This document shows positions 16,380-25,022 of a stretch of 64,000 nucleotides of DNA, piece by piece; positions within the stretch are counted from its first letter, which is position 1, and each line of letters opens with the position of its first letter. The notes below the pieces were generated by a model. It searched no databases, was not told the origin of the DNA, and saw only the letters and a list, made by a program, of their open reading frames with translations. Location of the stretch: contig NZ_BEWB01000008.1 in assembly GCF_003112555.1 (NCBI RefSeq), forward strand, positions 186,001-250,000. Reading direction: 5' to 3'. The stretch comes from Streptomyces coelicoflavus. Its GTDB lineage: Bacteria; Actinomycetota; Actinomycetes; Streptomycetales; Streptomycetaceae. The translations under genes were made by a program, and so were the position numbers.

Positions 16380-17696
16380 TCACTTGTTGGGCATCTGCTG
16401 CTGGGCCTTGGCGAGCTTCTCCTTGACGGACTCGGTGGTCACCTCGCGTCCGTTCGCGGCGTCGGCGAAGAGTTCCTTGACGGCGGTGCCGACCGCGGTC
16501 TCGAACTGCGACTCGTCGGGCACCTGGGGCAGGGCCGCGGCGCTGGTGGCGAGGGTCTCGCGCAGGACGGCGGTGCCCTGGGTGTTGAACGCCGGGTCGG
16601 ACTGGGCGGCCTTGACCGGCGGGATGGAGCCGTACGCCTTGTTGAGGAGCTTCTGCTCGGCGTCGCTGGTCATGAACTTCACGAACTTCGTGGCGCCGTC
16701 GAGGTTGTCGCTGTTCTTGAAGACGGCCATGTTGATGCCGGCGACCATGGAGTTGGTGGCCTTGCCGGCGCCCGGCGTGCCGGACGGGACGGGGGCGGGG
16801 GCGACGCCCCACTCGTCGTCCTTCATGCCCATGGTCTTGAAGGTGGCGGAGGCGGTCTGCCACAGGACCATCGCGGTCTTGCCCTTGGCGAAGTCGCTGA
16901 GGGACTGGTTCTGCGCGTACTCGGCGTTGCCGGGTGCGATGACCTTGTCCTGGGCCATCAGGTCGACGTACTGCTTGACGGCCGCGACGGCGCCGTCGGA
17001 GGTGAAGTCGGGCTTGCCGTCGGCGGTGAAGAAGTCGGCACCGTGCTGCTTGGCGAGGACGAAGACCTGGTGGATGTTGTTGGACAGGTTGGAGCCCTCG
17101 GCGCCCAGGCCCCACTTGCCGTCCTTGGAGATCTTCTTGCCGGCCGCCACCAGTTCGTCCCAGGTGGCCGGGGGCTTGGTGATGCCGGCGTCGGCGAACA
17201 TCTGCTTGTTGTAGTAGAGCGCATAGGCCATCGAGTACAGCGGGACCGCGGCCGGGTCCTGGCCCTCGACACCGGTGGAGCCGAGCGCGGAGTCGACGAA
17301 GCGGTCCTTGCCGCCGATCTTCTCGAAGTTCTTCGCGTCCCAGGGCAGCAGGGCGCCGGTGGCCTGGAGGGAGGCGCTCCAGGTGTTGCCGATGTTCAGG
17401 ACGTCGGGGCCCTGTCCCGAGGTGGTGGCGGTGAGGATGCGGTTCAGCAGGTCGGACCAGGGCACGACCTCCAGCTTCACCTTGATGCCGGTCTCCTTCT
17501 CGAACTTGTCGAGTTCGGGCTGGAGGACCTTCTTGTCGACCTCGACGCTGGCGCCCTGGTTGGAGGCCCAGTAGGTGAGTTCCTTCGGCGAGTCGTTGGA
17601 TCCGCCGCCCGAGGAGGAGCCTCCTCCGCAGGCCGTGGCGGCGAGTGCGAGAGACAGGGTGACGGCGCCTACGGCCGCGGCTCGGATGCTGCGCAT
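16380..17696 (-). CDS. Extracellular sugar-binding lipoprotein of ABC importer
   Basis: The 438-residue protein starts at 17696. A lipoprotein signal peptide ends in the lipobox 'LAATAC' with the lipidated Cys at residue 23, then a flexible Gly/Ser stretch. The mature part is a family-1 solute-binding protein ('ELTYWASNQGASVEVDKKVL', 'ETGIKVKLEVVPWSDLLNRI'). It captures an oligosaccharide outside the membrane and hands it to the two permeases downstream. Given the GH16 and GH1 partners, a beta-glucan fragment such as laminari- or cello-oligosaccharide is the most likely ligand; this is inference. Expression is probably controlled by the ROK regulator encoded divergently. Confidence 0.92.
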   Translation of the reverse strand: MRSIRAAAVGAVTLSLALAATACGGGSSSGGGSNDSPKELTYWASNQGASVEVDKKVLQPELDKFEKETGIKVKLEVVPWSDLLNRILTATTSGQGPDVLNIGNTWSASLQATGALLPWDAKNFEKIGGKDRFVDSALGSTGVEGQDPAAVPLYSMAYALYYNKQMFADAGITKPPATWDELVAAGKKISKDGKWGLGAEGSNLSNNIHQVFVLAKQHGADFFTADGKPDFTSDGAVAAVKQYVDLMAQDKVIAPGNAEYAQNQSLSDFAKGKTAMVLWQTASATFKTMGMKDDEWGVAPAPVPSGTPGAGKATNSMVAGINMAVFKNSDNLDGATKFVKFMTSDAEQKLLNKAYGSIPPVKAAQSDPAFNTQGTAVLRETLATSAAALPQVPDESQFETAVGTAVKELFADAANGREVTTESVKEKLAKAQQQMPNK

Positions 17697-17779
17697 GGCT
17701 CCTGGGTTCCTTCCGGGAGTCGGTCGGGAAGCGTCCCGACGGCGGCCTCGGTTGTTTCCTTCCCGAGGCCCCTCATGGC

Positions 17780-17823
17780 TTAATTTAGGACGTGAGTTAA
17801 ACCCCGAGAGAAAGACTCGTCAA
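17780..17823 (-). promoter_or_regulatory. Promoter of sugar operon with overlapping ROK-type operator
   Basis: On the minus strand a -35 box TTGACG (17818-17823) is separated by exactly 17 bp from a -10-like TTAACT (17795-17800). The -10 lies inside an AT-rich island, with TTTA at 17784-17787 and TAAA at 17798-17801 as inverted arms and TTAA repeated at both ends. AT-rich islands of this kind are the usual binding sites of ROK regulators, and the regulator gene starts 50 bp away on the other strand. A repressor bound here would block RNA polymerase. Confidence 0.6.
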
Positions 17824-17874
17824 GGTCTCGCGCACGTTCGAGGGGCGTGCGGGGGCGGGAAAGGAAGGGGCCCG

Positions 17875-19191
17875 ATGGCCAGGCACGGCGGGCGCACGGT
17901 CCGTGACCTGCGGCGGGAGAGCCGCAGCGCCGTTCTGCAACGGTTGTATTTCGACGGGCCCATGAGCCGGCTCGCGCTGGGCTCGGCGGCGGGCCTGAGT
18001 TCGGGGTCCGTCAGCAACGTCGTCGCGGAGCTGATGGCCGACGGGCTGGTGGAGGAGGCGGGCAGCCTCGGCGCGGACGGCGGCCGCCCGCGCACCCTGG
18101 TCCGCGTCGCGGCGGACCGGGGACGCCTCGTCGGCGTCGACGTCGGCGAGACCCGCGTCCGCGTCGAGCTGTTCGACCTCTCGATGTCCGAACTGGCGCG
18201 CACGGAGCGCGTGCTGCCCGGACACGGCTCGCGCTCCTACGACGTCGGCGTCGTCGCCGGGCACATCCTCGACGGCGTCGCGGAGGTGCTCGGCGCCGAC
18301 GGCGCCGCCCGGGGGGCCGGTGAGCTGCTGGGCGTCGGCATCGGTGTCCCCGGCATCGTCGAGCGCACCGCCGCGGGCACTCTGGTGCACGGCCAGACCG
18401 TCGGCTGGGACGCGGTCCCGCTGGAGGCGCTGCTGCGCGGCTCGGGCCGACTGCCCGCGCACGTGCCGCTGTTCATCGAGAACGGCGCCAGGACGCTGGG
18501 CCAGGCCGAGATGTGGTTCGGCGGCGGACGCGGTGCCCGCAACGCCGTGGTGGTGCTCTTCGGCTCCGGGGTCGGCGCGTGCGTCGTCACCGACGAGGTG
18601 GAGCAGGGGCGTGCGGTGGAGTGGGGTCACCTGACCGTACAGGTGCGGGGGCGCCGGTGCCGGTGCGGGGCGCGGGGGTGCCTGGAGGCGTACGCCGGTG
18701 CGGAGGCGCTGCTCGCACGGTGGCGGGAGGCGGGCGGCCAGCCGCCGCCCGGCGCCGACGAGGAGGCCGCGCTCACCGCCCTGCTGTCCGCCGCCCGGCC
18801 CGGGGGCGGGGACGCGCCCGACCCGGTGGCGGCGGACGTCCTCGCGGAGACCGCCGAGTACCTGGGCGCGGGACTGGCCGACCTCGTCAACCTCTTCCAG
18901 CCCGAGCGGATCCTGGTGGGCGGCTGGGCGGGGCTCCAGCTCGGCCCGGCCTTCCTGGAGTCCGTGCGGGCCCACACCCTGGCCCACGCCCTGCGGCACC
19001 CGGCCGGACGGGTGGGCATCGCGCTGGGCCGCCTGGGCCCCGACGCGGTGACGGTGGGCGCCGCGACCCTGCCGCTGGCGGCGTTCTTCGCCCGCGGCGG
19101 CCGTCGGGTGCCGGTCGACTCGCCCGCGCAGGCGCCCGCGTGGCGGGCGGCGCTCGGGGGGAGGCTGGCGGGGCAACGGGGCGGAGCGTGA
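17875..19191 (+). CDS. ROK-family transcriptional regulator
   Basis: The ATG at 17875 follows GGAAGGGG and gives 438 residues; the frame is open further upstream but enters the binding-protein gene. The N-terminus is a winged helix-turn-helix ('DLRRESRSAVLQRLYFDGPM', 'AAGLSSGSVSNVVAELMADG'). The ROK sugar-sensing domain starts near residue 80 ('LVGVDVGETRVRVELFDL') and includes 'GVGIGVPGIVE' and the zinc-binding 'CRCGARGCLEAYAG'. ROK regulators usually repress sugar operons and release DNA on binding a sugar or sugar phosphate. Its divergence from the ABC/GH1/GH16 operon, with an operator-like site between them, makes that operon the likely target. Confidence 0.93.
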   Translation: MARHGGRTVRDLRRESRSAVLQRLYFDGPMSRLALGSAAGLSSGSVSNVVAELMADGLVEEAGSLGADGGRPRTLVRVAADRGRLVGVDVGETRVRVELFDLSMSELARTERVLPGHGSRSYDVGVVAGHILDGVAEVLGADGAARGAGELLGVGIGVPGIVERTAAGTLVHGQTVGWDAVPLEALLRGSGRLPAHVPLFIENGARTLGQAEMWFGGGRGARNAVVVLFGSGVGACVVTDEVEQGRAVEWGHLTVQVRGRRCRCGARGCLEAYAGAEALLARWREAGGQPPPGADEEAALTALLSAARPGGGDAPDPVAADVLAETAEYLGAGLADLVNLFQPERILVGGWAGLQLGPAFLESVRAHTLAHALRHPAGRVGIALGRLGPDAVTVGAATLPLAAFFARGGRRVPVDSPAQAPAWRAALGGRLAGQRGGA

Positions 19192-19465
19192 CTGCGTGCG
19201 CGGCACCAGCGGTGACAGAGGCGAGGACCGGGGGCCGAGCGGGGCGGGGCGGGGCAGGCGTGCCAAGGCGGGGCGGGCCGGGCGTGACACGGCGAGTCAA
19301 GCGAGAGGGAGAACGACGAGACGGTGGGCCGAAGGCACCGATCTCGACCGCTTCCCACCTGCCCCACCGACCCCGGCCCACCTCGCCCGCATCGAGGCCG
19401 CGATCCCCTGAGCGGGCCCTGGCACCGGGACCTGGCACCGGGCCCTGGCACCGGGCCCCGGACCG
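19192..19465. other. Non-coding gap with 13-bp tandem repeats
   Basis: No convincing gene is visible between the convergent ROK and LacI genes. At 19418-19456 there are three head-to-tail copies of a 13-bp unit, CCTGGCACCGGG followed by A or C. The units contain GGCACCGGG/CCCGG stretches that can fold back on one another, so they may serve as a terminator for either gene. Confidence 0.55.
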
Positions 19466-20506
19466 CTACGCCGAGTCCCGTACCACCAGCTCCGGGTCGA
19501 AGATCACCGACGTGGGTTCGGTGCGTGTGCCCTTGATGTGGTCGTCGAGGAGGCGCGCCATCGTGGCCGCCATCTCCTCCACCGGCTGACGGACCGTGGT
19601 CAGCCGGGGCCGGCAGGTGACGGCCACGCTGGAGTCGTCGAAGCCGACGACCGCGACGTCCTGCGGCACCCGGCGTCCGTGGTCGCGCAGCACCTGGACG
19701 GCGCCCTGGGCCATCAGGTCGTTGCCGGTGAACACTCCGTCGGTGTCGGGGTGTTCGGCGAGCAGTGCCGTCATCGCGGCCATGCCGCTGTCCACGGTGA
19801 AGCCACCCTCGGCCACCGGCACGTAGGGGTGTCCGTGCCGCGCCAGGGTGTCACGGAAGCCGGCCAGGCGTTCCTGGCTGGCCGCCACCGCCAGCGGGCC
19901 CGCGACGGTGGCTGTCCGGCGGCAGCCCCGCTCCAGCAGGTGCTCGGCGGCGAGCCGGCCGCCGTCGCGGTGGGCGAGGTCGACGTAGCTGAGCGGCACG
20001 GGGCGGCCCGGCCGGGCGAAGAGCACCGCGGGCAGTCCGGCGCCGGCGAGCAGTGCGGGCAGCGGGTCGTCGGGGTGCGTGGACACCACCAGCGCACCGT
20101 CCGCGCCGCCCTGTCTGAGGTAGGCCACGACCTCCTGTCTGGCCTCGGGGGTCTCGGCGAACATCAGCACGGGATGCATCCGGCGCGGCCGGAGGTGACC
20201 GACCACGCCGCCGACGACGCGGCCGAAGAACGGGTCGGCGAACACCCGCGTGGCGAACGCGTTCTGTTCCGTGTCCGAGGCGTCGCCCGCGCCCGAGACG
20301 ACCAGGGCGACGGTCGTGGTGCGCCGGGTGACCAGTTGCCTGGCGGCCTGGTTGGGCGCGTACCCGGTGCGTTCGATGGCCCGGCGGACCAGGTCCTGGA
20401 TGGCCGGGTCGACGTTGCGGACGCCGTTGACCACCCGCGAGACGGTGGCCCGGGAGACGCCGGCCTCCCGGGCCACGTCCTCGAGGGTCGGGGCCTGTCT
20501 GCTCAT
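19466..20506 (-). CDS. LacI-family transcriptional regulator
   Basis: The 346-residue protein has a LacI helix-turn-helix at residues 7-27 ('TLEDVAREAGVSRATVSRVV') with hinge helix 'NQAARQLVTRRT', followed by a periplasmic-binding-like sensor domain ending 'VVGFDDSSVAVTCRPRLTTV' and 'PELVVRDSA'. It lies after the GH3 gene on the same strand. A perfect AGAGCGCTCT palindrome sits 36 bp upstream of its start, and closely related sites flank the DUF1996 and beta-helix genes at 26138 and 26315. LacI regulators of Streptomyces glycoside-hydrolase genes (for example CebR) bind GAGCGCTC-type sites. It is therefore the probable local repressor of 20586-28203. Confidence 0.93.
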   Translation of the reverse strand: MSRQAPTLEDVAREAGVSRATVSRVVNGVRNVDPAIQDLVRRAIERTGYAPNQAARQLVTRRTTTVALVVSGAGDASDTEQNAFATRVFADPFFGRVVGGVVGHLRPRRMHPVLMFAETPEARQEVVAYLRQGGADGALVVSTHPDDPLPALLAGAGLPAVLFARPGRPVPLSYVDLAHRDGGRLAAEHLLERGCRRTATVAGPLAVAASQERLAGFRDTLARHGHPYVPVAEGGFTVDSGMAAMTALLAEHPDTDGVFTGNDLMAQGAVQVLRDHGRRVPQDVAVVGFDDSSVAVTCRPRLTTVRQPVEEMAATMARLLDDHIKGTRTEPTSVIFDPELVVRDSA

Positions 20507-20541
20507 GCCCGCACCCTAACCGTCGAGGTCGGGCGGGTGGT

Positions 20542-20551
20542 AGAGCGCTCT
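20542..20551. promoter_or_regulatory. LacI-type operator upstream of LacI gene
   Basis: AGAGCGCTCT is a perfect 10-bp palindrome located between the GH3 stop and the LacI start. Its GAGCGCTC core is shared with the sites at 26138-26151 and 26315-26328. It suggests autoregulation of the LacI gene. Confidence 0.6.
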
Positions 20552-20585
20552 CCGGCGCGCTCCGCGCAGTGGGCGCTCCCCTGCC

Positions 20586-23090
20586 TCACTCGTCGGGCGC
20601 GCGCACCACCTCCAGGTCAGCGGCCAGCGGCACGTCCCCCGCCGACCTCCCGGCCAGCACCCGCCAGTGCCCCGCCTCCGTGCGCCAGGCGTGCTCCGCC
20701 ACCGACCAGTGGCACAGCGCCCGCGCGGGGACCCGCACCGTCGCCGTCACCGTCTCCCCCGGGCGTGCCCGCACCGCCGCGTACCCGGCGAGCCACCGTA
20801 CGGGACGGTCGAGCACCGAGGCGGGCCGGGCGAGGTACACCTGCACGACTTCCCTGCCCGCCCGCGCACCGGTGTTGCGCACCCGTACGCCCACGGTGAG
20901 GTCGTCCCCCGTCCCCGCCGTCGCCGTCGTCCTCACCGGGACGGTCAACTCGTCGTAGGACCAGGTGGTGTAGCCGAGTCCGTGGCCGAACCAGTAGGCG
21001 GGCGTGTGCCGGTGGCGCAGCCAGCCCCGGTAGCCGAGGTGCAGTCCCTCGTCGTAGGCGAGGCGGCCGCCGTCCGGGCGGGTGCGGGTGACCGGGGCGT
21101 CGGCGAGGGCGGCCGGCCAGGTGGTGGGCAGCCGTCCGCCCGGCTCGGCGCGCCCGAAGATCACGTCGGCGAGTCCGGCACCGCCCTCCTGTCCGGGGAA
21201 CCAGGCCAGCAGGAGCGCGCCCACCCGCTCCCGCCAGGGCAGTTCCACCGGGCCGCCGCTGTTGACGACGGCGACGGTGCGCGGGTTGGCGGCCGCCACG
21301 GCGCGGACCAGCGCGTCCTGGGTCGCGCCGAGCGCCAGGTCCGTACGGTCGTACCCCTCCGACTCCCCGTGCTCGGTGGTGCCGACGACCACGACGGCCG
21401 CGTCCGCCTCGGTGGCCGCGCGGGCGGCCTCGGCGAGTGACGCGGTGGCGTCCGGGGCCGGCGGCGCCGCGACGACGACGGTCGCCCGGCCGGTGCCGGG
21501 CGCCAGGTCTCGGCGGGCCACCAGGAGTGCGTCCCGGCCGGTCGGGAGGTCGGCGCCGGCGTACTGGGCGGGCGGGTTGACGTGCACCACCGCCGGGTCG
21601 TCGGTGACGGGCGGGAAGTCGCCCTCCAGGAGGACGCGTCCGTCCAGGGTCAGGCTCATCCGGCCGAAGCCGGCCACGCCCAGCGTCCAGCGGCCCGCGG
21701 TGCGGGGGCGCAGCCGGGCACCGATCTCGACGGTGTGCGCGCCCGGCACCAGGCGGGGCTCGAGCAGCCGCCCGTCCAGACGCCGTTCGGCGTACAGCTC
21801 GCGGCCTTCCGCGTCGAGCATCCGCAGCAGGACGCCGGGCAGGCCCGAGCGCGGGTCGGTGCAGGTCTCCTGGTCCAGCGGGGGTGCGGGACCGTCGGGT
21901 CGGGGCCCCGGGACGTGGACGACGCGGGCCCGGCCGCGCAGGGCGGCCCGGATGCCGTCGAGGACGGACACCTCGTCCTGCGGGAAGACGCCCGCGCTGC
22001 CGCCGCCCTGGGCGCGGGTCCGCGCGGCGTGCGCGCCGATCACGGCGACCGTCCCGAGGCGCTCGGTGTCCAGCGGCAGGACGTCCTTGTTGGCGAGCAG
22101 GACGGTGCCGGCGGCGACGGCACGGCGGACCAGGCCCCGGACGTCACGAGTGGCTGACGCCGCGCGGGCCGAAAAGCGCTGGCCACCGCGCGGCTCGCCC
22201 GCCGGCGGTGGCAGGGGCGAGTCCCGGCCGCCCATCGCGCCCAACCAGGCCGCGAGCCGCAGCAGTCGCCGTGCCTTGTCGTCGACGGCCTCCTCGGGCA
22301 CGTCGCCGTCGGCCACCGACCGGGCCAGCGCCTCGCCCCAGGGCCCGTCGGGTCCCGGCATGGCGAGGTCGAGGCCGCCGCGGGCCGTGTCCACGGTGCC
22401 GCGCACGGCTCCCCAGTCGGAGACGACGACGCCGTCGAAGCCCCACTCGCTCTTCAACGGATCAGTGAGCAGGGCGTGCGCGGTCATAGTAGTGCCGTTG
22501 ACCGCGTTGTACCCCGCCATGACGAGCCGCACCCCGGCCGCCACCGCCGCCTCGAAGGGCGCGAGGTAGACCTCCCGCAGCGCGCGTTCACCCACCCGCA
22601 CGTCGACGGTGAGGCGGTCGGTCTCGGAGTCGTTGGCCACGTAGTGCTTGGCGGTGGCCGCCACGCCGTGGGCCTGGACGCCTCGGATCAGCGCGGCGCC
22701 GATCCGGCCGGTCAGCTCGGGGTCCTCGGAGAGGCACTCGAAGTGCCGGCCGCCCAGCGGACTGCGGTGCAGGTTCAGGGTCGGCGCGAGGAGGACGTCC
22801 ACCTCCTTGCGCCGGGCCTCGGCGGCGAGCAGACCGCCGAGGCGTTCGACGAGGGACTCGTCCCAGGTGGCGGCGAGCGCCGAGGCCGAGGGCAGCAGGA
22901 CGGAGGTGATCCGCTCGTCCCAGGCCTCGCCCCGTACGCCCGCCGGGCCGTCCGACATCACCAACTCTCGCAGCGCCAGCGCGGGTTCCGCCTTCGTGCG
23001 CCAGGTCGTGGCGCCGGTCAGCAGCAGCGCGCGGGCGCGCGGCGTCAGTTTGCCGAGCAGCCGGTCGACCTCTTCGTCACTCGTCCCCAC
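20586..23090 (-). CDS. GH3 beta-glucosidase with PA14 insert
   Basis: The GTG at 23090 (VGTSDEEVDRLLGKL) with GAGGGA upstream gives 834 residues; the frame is open to 23207 but would overlap the preceding gene's end. The catalytic TIM-barrel domain carries the nucleophile motif 'VVSDWGAV' (Asp 225). 'LMAGYNAVNG'-type and 'KHYVANDSETDR' motifs are also present. A PA14-like insert lies at about residues 405-545, and a C-terminal fibronectin-III-like domain ends the protein. No signal peptide is seen, so it probably cleaves imported gluco-oligosaccharides. It lies 31 bp after the secreted glycosidase gene and upstream of the LacI gene, all in one direction, which suggests a single operon. Exact linkage preference cannot be read from sequence. 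Confidence 0.92.
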   Translation of the reverse strand: MGTSDEEVDRLLGKLTPRARALLLTGATTWRTKAEPALALRELVMSDGPAGVRGEAWDERITSVLLPSASALAATWDESLVERLGGLLAAEARRKEVDVLLAPTLNLHRSPLGGRHFECLSEDPELTGRIGAALIRGVQAHGVAATAKHYVANDSETDRLTVDVRVGERALREVYLAPFEAAVAAGVRLVMAGYNAVNGTTMTAHALLTDPLKSEWGFDGVVVSDWGAVRGTVDTARGGLDLAMPGPDGPWGEALARSVADGDVPEEAVDDKARRLLRLAAWLGAMGGRDSPLPPPAGEPRGGQRFSARAASATRDVRGLVRRAVAAGTVLLANKDVLPLDTERLGTVAVIGAHAARTRAQGGGSAGVFPQDEVSVLDGIRAALRGRARVVHVPGPRPDGPAPPLDQETCTDPRSGLPGVLLRMLDAEGRELYAERRLDGRLLEPRLVPGAHTVEIGARLRPRTAGRWTLGVAGFGRMSLTLDGRVLLEGDFPPVTDDPAVVHVNPPAQYAGADLPTGRDALLVARRDLAPGTGRATVVVAAPPAPDATASLAEAARAATEADAAVVVVGTTEHGESEGYDRTDLALGATQDALVRAVAAANPRTVAVVNSGGPVELPWRERVGALLLAWFPGQEGGAGLADVIFGRAEPGGRLPTTWPAALADAPVTRTRPDGGRLAYDEGLHLGYRGWLRHRHTPAYWFGHGLGYTTWSYDELTVPVRTTATAGTGDDLTVGVRVRNTGARAGREVVQVYLARPASVLDRPVRWLAGYAAVRARPGETVTATVRVPARALCHWSVAEHAWRTEAGHWRVLAGRSAGDVPLAADLEVVRAPDE

Positions 23091-23121
23091 CTGGGCGTCC
23101 CTCTCGTCTCGTCCCGCGACG

Positions 23122-24927
23122 TCAGCTGTAGACGCCGAACTCGTACAGCGAGTAGCCGTATCCCGTGCCGCGGGCGGTCCCGTTGACGCGTACGTAGCGG
23201 CCCGCACCGGTCACGTCGAGGGTGTCGACGCCGCCGTTGCCGTCGGTCACCGTGGACACGGTCCGCCAGTTCTGCCCGTCGTCGGAGGTCTGGACGGTGT
23301 AGGCCTTGGCGTAGGAGGCCTCCCAGTACAGCTGGACGTGCCGGAACGTGGTCCGTGTGCCCAGGTCCACCTGGAGCCACTGCGGGTCGCTCCAGTCGCT
23401 GGCCCACCGGGTGTCCGGGTTGCCGTCGACGGCGTTGGCGGCGGTGCAGGGGCAGTCGCCGTAGCTCGGCTGGAAGGAGGAGGCGGTGGCCGGCCTGCCG
23501 AGGGCGACGTTCGTGCCGTCGACGGCGGGCGGCACGACCCGCGCCGAGAGGGTCTCGACGCCGACGTTGCCCTTGCCGTCGGTGGCCTTGACGTACAGCT
23601 TCCAGACGCCGGGCCGGTCGGGGGCGGTCACCTCGAGGCGTCCGCCGCCGAGGTCGGTGAAGGGCAGCGGTGTCAACTGCTTGCTCTGGTCGATGTAGTT
23701 GCTGTTGGCCAGCACCTCGTACGCGATCGGGTCACCGTCCGGGTCGGCGGCGCGCACGGTCAGGACCAGGTCCCCGCCCGCCTGCACCTGGCCCGCGTCG
23801 CCCTCGACGCCGAAGCCGGAGACCACGGGCGGGGTGTTGTCGCGCGAGGTGTCGCCGCCGTAGGCACGCTTCACGGCGTAGTACGACAACCGTTTCTGCC
23901 CGGCGGGAAGCAGGTTGAACCAGATGCCGCCGAAGTCGTACTCGGTGCCGTAGTGGAACAGGGTCGCGCCGAGGGCGACGCCCCGGTGGCCGGTGACGCA
24001 GTTCCAGGCGTCGGTGTAACCCTGCGCCTTGGCCTGGTCGGTGGGTTCCCTCGGGACGCCGTTGGCGTCGTCCGGCACCTCCCACTCGCCGGCCGGTCCG
24101 GACTCGGTGACGATGTACGGCTTGGTGTAGCCGCCCTGTTCCCACGCGGAGCGCACGTCGCACACGGCGTCGTAGGAGTTGACGGCGTACAGGTCGAGGT
24201 CGGGGGCGTTCTCCTTGTAGTAGGGCCAGGCACCGACCCAGGCGTCGGTGGAGGTCACGGGGTGGTTCGGGTCGACGGCGTGGATCTTCTTGGCGACGTC
24301 GTTGACGAAGGTGGTGTAGGCGTCGCGCTGCCGCTCCAACTCGTCGCCGCCGAAGCAGTTCTGCAGGCCCAGCACCGACTCGTTGCCGACGTTCCACATC
24401 AGGACGCCGGGGTGGTCCTTGTACTCCTGCACCCAGCGCGGAAACTCGGCGAGCATCTGGTCCTTGTACGCGGTGTCGGTCAGGTAGTTGACGCAGCCGC
24501 CGCTGCCCGGACCGCCGCCGGGCTGGAGCCAGAAGCCCGCGATGACCTTGACGCCGTGGGCGGCGGCCGAGTCGAGGAGGGGGCGGCTGCTCGCGTCGGT
24601 GCCCCAGGTGCGGATGGTGTTGACGCCCATGGATGCCAGGTCGGGCATGTATCGGTCGGCGTCGGCGGGGGACGGGCCCCAGGTGAGGCCCTTGACCGTG
24701 TACGGGTCGCCGTCCACGGTCAGTTGCCAGTTGCCCTGGCTTCCGGTGACCTTCACGACGCTGCCGGCGGCGTGCGCCTGTGTCGCGGGGAGGGCGGTGA
24801 GGGCGCCGACCGTGAGCAGTCCGGCGGTCAGGGAGGCGGTGAGTCTACGGGTGGGGCGTCGTCTCATGGGGGTGTGCCTCGTGGGGGCGTGTCTCATGGG
24901 CGTGTGCCTCATGAAGGTGTGACTCAT
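23122..24927 (-). CDS. Secreted clan GH-A glycosidase with C-terminal discoidin domain
   Basis: The ATG at 24927 has GGAG eight bases upstream and gives 601 residues; the ATG at 24867 is a good second choice because the signal peptide proper ('RRLTASLTAGLLTVGALTAL') begins after it. The catalytic (beta/alpha)8 domain spans about residues 60-390. The acid/base glutamate lies in 'LMWNVGNESV' and the nucleophile in 'YIVTESGPAGEW', as in GH2/GH5-type enzymes. A linker with an Ig-like module ('PPVVSGFGVEGDAGQVQAGG') follows, and an F5/8 type C domain ('RWASDWSDPQWLQVDLG') ends the protein. It is exported and probably binds and cuts a polysaccharide. The family within clan GH-A is uncertain. Confidence 0.8.
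   Translation of the reverse strand: MSHTFMRHTPMRHAPTRHTPMRRRPTRRLTASLTAGLLTVGALTALPATQAHAAGSVVKVTGSQGNWQLTVDGDPYTVKGLTWGPSPADADRYMPDLASMGVNTIRTWGTDASSRPLLDSAAAHGVKVIAGFWLQPGGGPGSGGCVNYLTDTAYKDQMLAEFPRWVQEYKDHPGVLMWNVGNESVLGLQNCFGGDELERQRDAYTTFVNDVAKKIHAVDPNHPVTSTDAWVGAWPYYKENAPDLDLYAVNSYDAVCDVRSAWEQGGYTKPYIVTESGPAGEWEVPDDANGVPREPTDQAKAQGYTDAWNCVTGHRGVALGATLFHYGTEYDFGGIWFNLLPAGQKRLSYYAVKRAYGGDTSRDNTPPVVSGFGVEGDAGQVQAGGDLVLTVRAADPDGDPIAYEVLANSNYIDQSKQLTPLPFTDLGGGRLEVTAPDRPGVWKLYVKATDGKGNVGVETLSARVVPPAVDGTNVALGRPATASSFQPSYGDCPCTAANAVDGNPDTRWASDWSDPQWLQVDLGTRTTFRHVQLYWEASYAKAYTVQTSDDGQNWRTVSTVTDGNGGVDTLDVTGAGRYVRVNGTARGTGYGYSLYEFGVYS
24853..24927 (-). repeat. 15-bp tandem repeats at the 5' end of the glycosidase gene
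   Basis: Five head-to-tail 15-bp units run from the chosen start codon: ATGAGTCACACCTTC, ATGAGGCACACGCCC, ATGAGACACGCCCCC, ACGAGGCACACCCCC and ATGAGACGACGCCCC. Four of the five units carry an in-frame ATG, and several carry a GAGG that could serve the next ATG. They encode a Met-Arg-His-Thr-Pro-like peptide in front of the signal peptide. Confidence 0.85.
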
Positions 24928-25022
24928 GGGGGGGTCTCCGGTCTGCGGTTTCGCGGGCAGGGCGGCCCGGCCGTGGCGGGGCGTGGACGGCCGGGCCGGT
25001 CCGAGGGGCGGGGAGGGCCGGG

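Noticed and set aside
24853..24927. CRISPR-like array from repeated 15-bp units
   Set aside because: The units are directly adjacent with no spacers, are in frame with the coding region and encode part of the protein; the same applies to the 12-bp repeats at 60229-60276.
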